Part shown: positions 62,790 through 64,000 of the stretch, in pieces
Layout: each line of letters starts with the position of its first letter
How positions within the stretch are numbered: position 1 is the first letter of the stretch
NCBI RefSeq assembly: GCF_003344965.1
Contig: NZ_CP031194.1
Location: forward strand, 5,022,001 to 5,086,000
Direction: 5' to 3'
Origin: Streptomyces paludis
GTDB taxonomy: Bacteria; Actinomycetota; Actinomycetes; Streptomycetales; Streptomycetaceae
Length of the DNA stretch: 64,000 bases
Position numbers and translations under genes: made by a program
Notes under the pieces: model-generated
The model's database searches: none
Seen by the model: the letters and a program-made list of their open reading frames with translations, nothing else
What the model was told of the DNA's origin: nothing

Positions 62790-63267
62790 GGGACACCCGC
62801 CCCCGCCGCATCGCCGCCACCCCTCGCGCGCAGATCGCCCGTACCCGGTCCTCCGGCAGCCCGATCAGCGACGCCGTCTGCCGGTCGGTGAGCCCCTCGT
62901 ACAGCCGCAGGACGAGGACGAGCCGCTCCTGCGGGCCCAGCGCGCCGAGCACGCCCACGGCGCCCGGACCCGCCGCGGGCCGGGGCGGGCTCAGCCGCTC
63001 CCAGTGGACGCGCCACGCGCCCCGGACGAAGCACAGCGCCAGCGCCTGGCGCGCCCGGTCGTACGGGTCCTCGCCCCGAAGCAGGTCCCACTCCGCGTAC
63101 GTACGGGCCAGCGCGGCCGTCAGCAGGCGCTCGGCGCGCGGGGCGGCGGTGGACGGTTCGGCCGTCAGCAGTACGGCGGCATGCAGCAGCCGGCCGGCCG
63201 CGCCCGCCGCGAATGCCTCGAACTCCCGGGCGCGACCTCGATCCCGGTCCTCCCGCCGCTCTCGCAC
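62776..63267 (-). CDS. ECF sigma factor-like protein
   Basis: A 163-aa protein. The C-terminal half looks like sigma region 4: LGPQERLVLVLRLYEGLTDRQTASLIGLPEDRVRAICARG. The N-terminal half (AREFEAFAAGAAGRLLHAAVLLT ... TYAEWDLLRGEDPYDRARQALA) is compatible with region 2, but less typical. It may be a divergent ECF or SigE-like factor and is coupled to the small TM protein. Confidence 0.75.
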   Translation of the reverse strand: MRERREDRDRGRAREFEAFAAGAAGRLLHAAVLLTAEPSTAAPRAERLLTAALARTYAEWDLLRGEDPYDRARQALALCFVRGAWRVHWERLSPPRPAAGPGAVGVLGALGPQERLVLVLRLYEGLTDRQTASLIGLPEDRVRAICARGVAAMRRGRVSHARR

Positions 63268-63300
63268 GGTCTCATCGTGCGGCCCGCCGGGGGGCCGTGG

Positions 63301-63876
63301 TCAAGAGGGCGTACCGGCGCCGCCCTGCTCCGCGGCCTCCGTACCCGGGCCCGACTCCCCGGCGGCGCGGGCCGCGCGGGCGGCGAGCGCGCCGTTGAAG
63401 CGGGTCAGCAGTGTGGTGAAGGAGTGCCGTTCCTCGTCCGTCCAGTCGTCTGTGACCTGCGACATCAGCTCACGGCGCGACGAGCGGACCTCTTCGAGCC
63501 GGGCGAGCCCGCGCGCCGACAGCTGGAGCACCACCGCGCGGCCGTCCTCCGGGTGCGAGGCGCGCTTGACCAGCCCGGTGTCGACCAGCGGCGCGACCTG
63601 CCGGGTCACGGTCGAGGAGTCGATCCCCATCCCGGCGGCCAGGGCCTTCACACCCATCGGCCCCTCCAGATCGAGCCGGTTGAGCAGCAGATACGCGGCG
63701 CGGTCCATCGAGTTGCGCACCTGGCCGACCCCGCCGAGCCGGGTCTGTTCGGCCCGCCGCGCGAAGACGGCCACCTGGTGCTGGAGTGCATCGAGGAGGG
63801 CGGCGTCGTCGGAGGGTTCGACGGGCCTTTCCGGGGCGGCCGACGCAGCGGAAGTCATGTCCTGCACAGGGGGCAT
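63301..63876 (-). CDS. MarR-family transcriptional regulator
   Basis: A 191-aa winged-helix repressor: SMDRAAYLLLNRLDLEGPMGVKALAAGMGIDSSTVTRQVAPLVDTGLVKRASHPEDGRAVVLQLSARG is the classic MarR domain. The N-terminal ~25 residues and the Gly/Glu-rich C-terminus are extra. A start at 63858 (MTSAASAAP) is an alternative. The spacer to the window end shows no gene. Confidence 0.92.
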   Translation of the reverse strand: MPPVQDMTSAASAAPERPVEPSDDAALLDALQHQVAVFARRAEQTRLGGVGQVRNSMDRAAYLLLNRLDLEGPMGVKALAAGMGIDSSTVTRQVAPLVDTGLVKRASHPEDGRAVVLQLSARGLARLEEVRSSRRELMSQVTDDWTDEERHSFTTLLTRFNGALAARAARAAGESGPGTEAAEQGGAGTPS

Positions 63877-64000
63877 GGCTGTGGCTCTCTGGTGCGGGGG
63901 TCGGATGGTTGGGGGAAAGAGTACGCGGCCGGAACGGGGACCGTACCTGCCCTGAACAAACCGGCGACGACATCGGTGAGGGCTGCGCGCGGGCTCGGGG

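Overview
The window is very GC-rich, with strong third-position GC bias and almost continuous coding on both strands, and it reads as chromosomal DNA of a Streptomyces. From memory, the order accA2 - maf - accE/pccB - birA - cya - enoyl-CoA hydratase - GGDEF - hutH at the left and msrA - metB at the right matches the S. coelicolor SCO492x-SCO495x core interval; this was not checked by search. No rRNA, tRNA, CRISPR array, transposase or integrase gene was seen.

Left part (0.5-15.9 kb): a TetR regulator; the biotinylated alpha subunit of an acyl-CoA carboxylase (accA2); Maf; a 42-codon membrane protein (MmpB-like); a two-component system whose response regulator has a ~100-residue Pro/Ala/Gly linker; a beta-carbonic anhydrase overlapping a SulP anion transporter; the carboxylase epsilon and beta subunits (accE, pccB) divergent from the biotin ligase birA; an Rv1264-type adenylate cyclase; an enoyl-CoA hydratase; and a GAF-GGDEF protein. 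Carboxylase subunits, biotin ligase, carbonic anhydrase and probable bicarbonate transporter together suggest a bicarbonate/biotin-dependent carboxylation neighbourhood.

Middle (17.4-34.5 kb): hutH; an envelope group (large lipoprotein, small LAxTG sortase substrate, L,D-transpeptidase lipoprotein); a MacB-type ABC exporter; a GNAT protein; a polytopic membrane protein; a YheO-type regulator overlapping a threonine-dehydratase-like enzyme; an ABC-F ribosome-protection ATPase with an 8-residue leader peptide and a folded leader; a secreted ParB-like protein; and a CPBP membrane protease.

Glycan locus (34.6-49.4 kb): GH38 alpha-mannosidase, a Tat-exported PAP2 phosphatase carrying an autotransporter-type repeat, and a BadF-type sugar kinase on the minus strand face a ROK regulator, a sugar ABC transporter and an unrecognised 687-aa protein on the plus strand. 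The layout suggests import and breakdown of mannose-containing oligosaccharides under ROK and LacI-type control.

Right part (49.3-64 kb): a hypothetical protein; the common Streptomyces trio of a small hypothetical, XRE-DUF5753 and DUF397; an MccF-like S66 peptidase embraced by inverted arms of a long noncoding repeat; a large secreted subtilase; a Phd/ParE toxin-antitoxin pair; msrA; a membrane-anchored protein; metB; a sigma-like protein with a TM partner; and a MarR regulator.

Two non-genic systems stand out. (1) A composite intergenic repeat with a ~95-nt hairpin occurs in four copies in two clusters (15.97-17.37 kb and 51.8-54.5 kb). In matching orientation both clusters read long arm - centre - short inverted arm; one centre is nearly empty and the other holds the S66 gene. 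(2) The ABC-F leader encodes MFKHYFFL, and its TTC-TTC-CTG codons are complementary to the ABC-F Shine-Dalgarno sequence, with a perfect 12-bp hairpin between. In addition, at least a dozen genes start 6-8 nt after a TAnnnT box, the signature of leaderless mRNAs.
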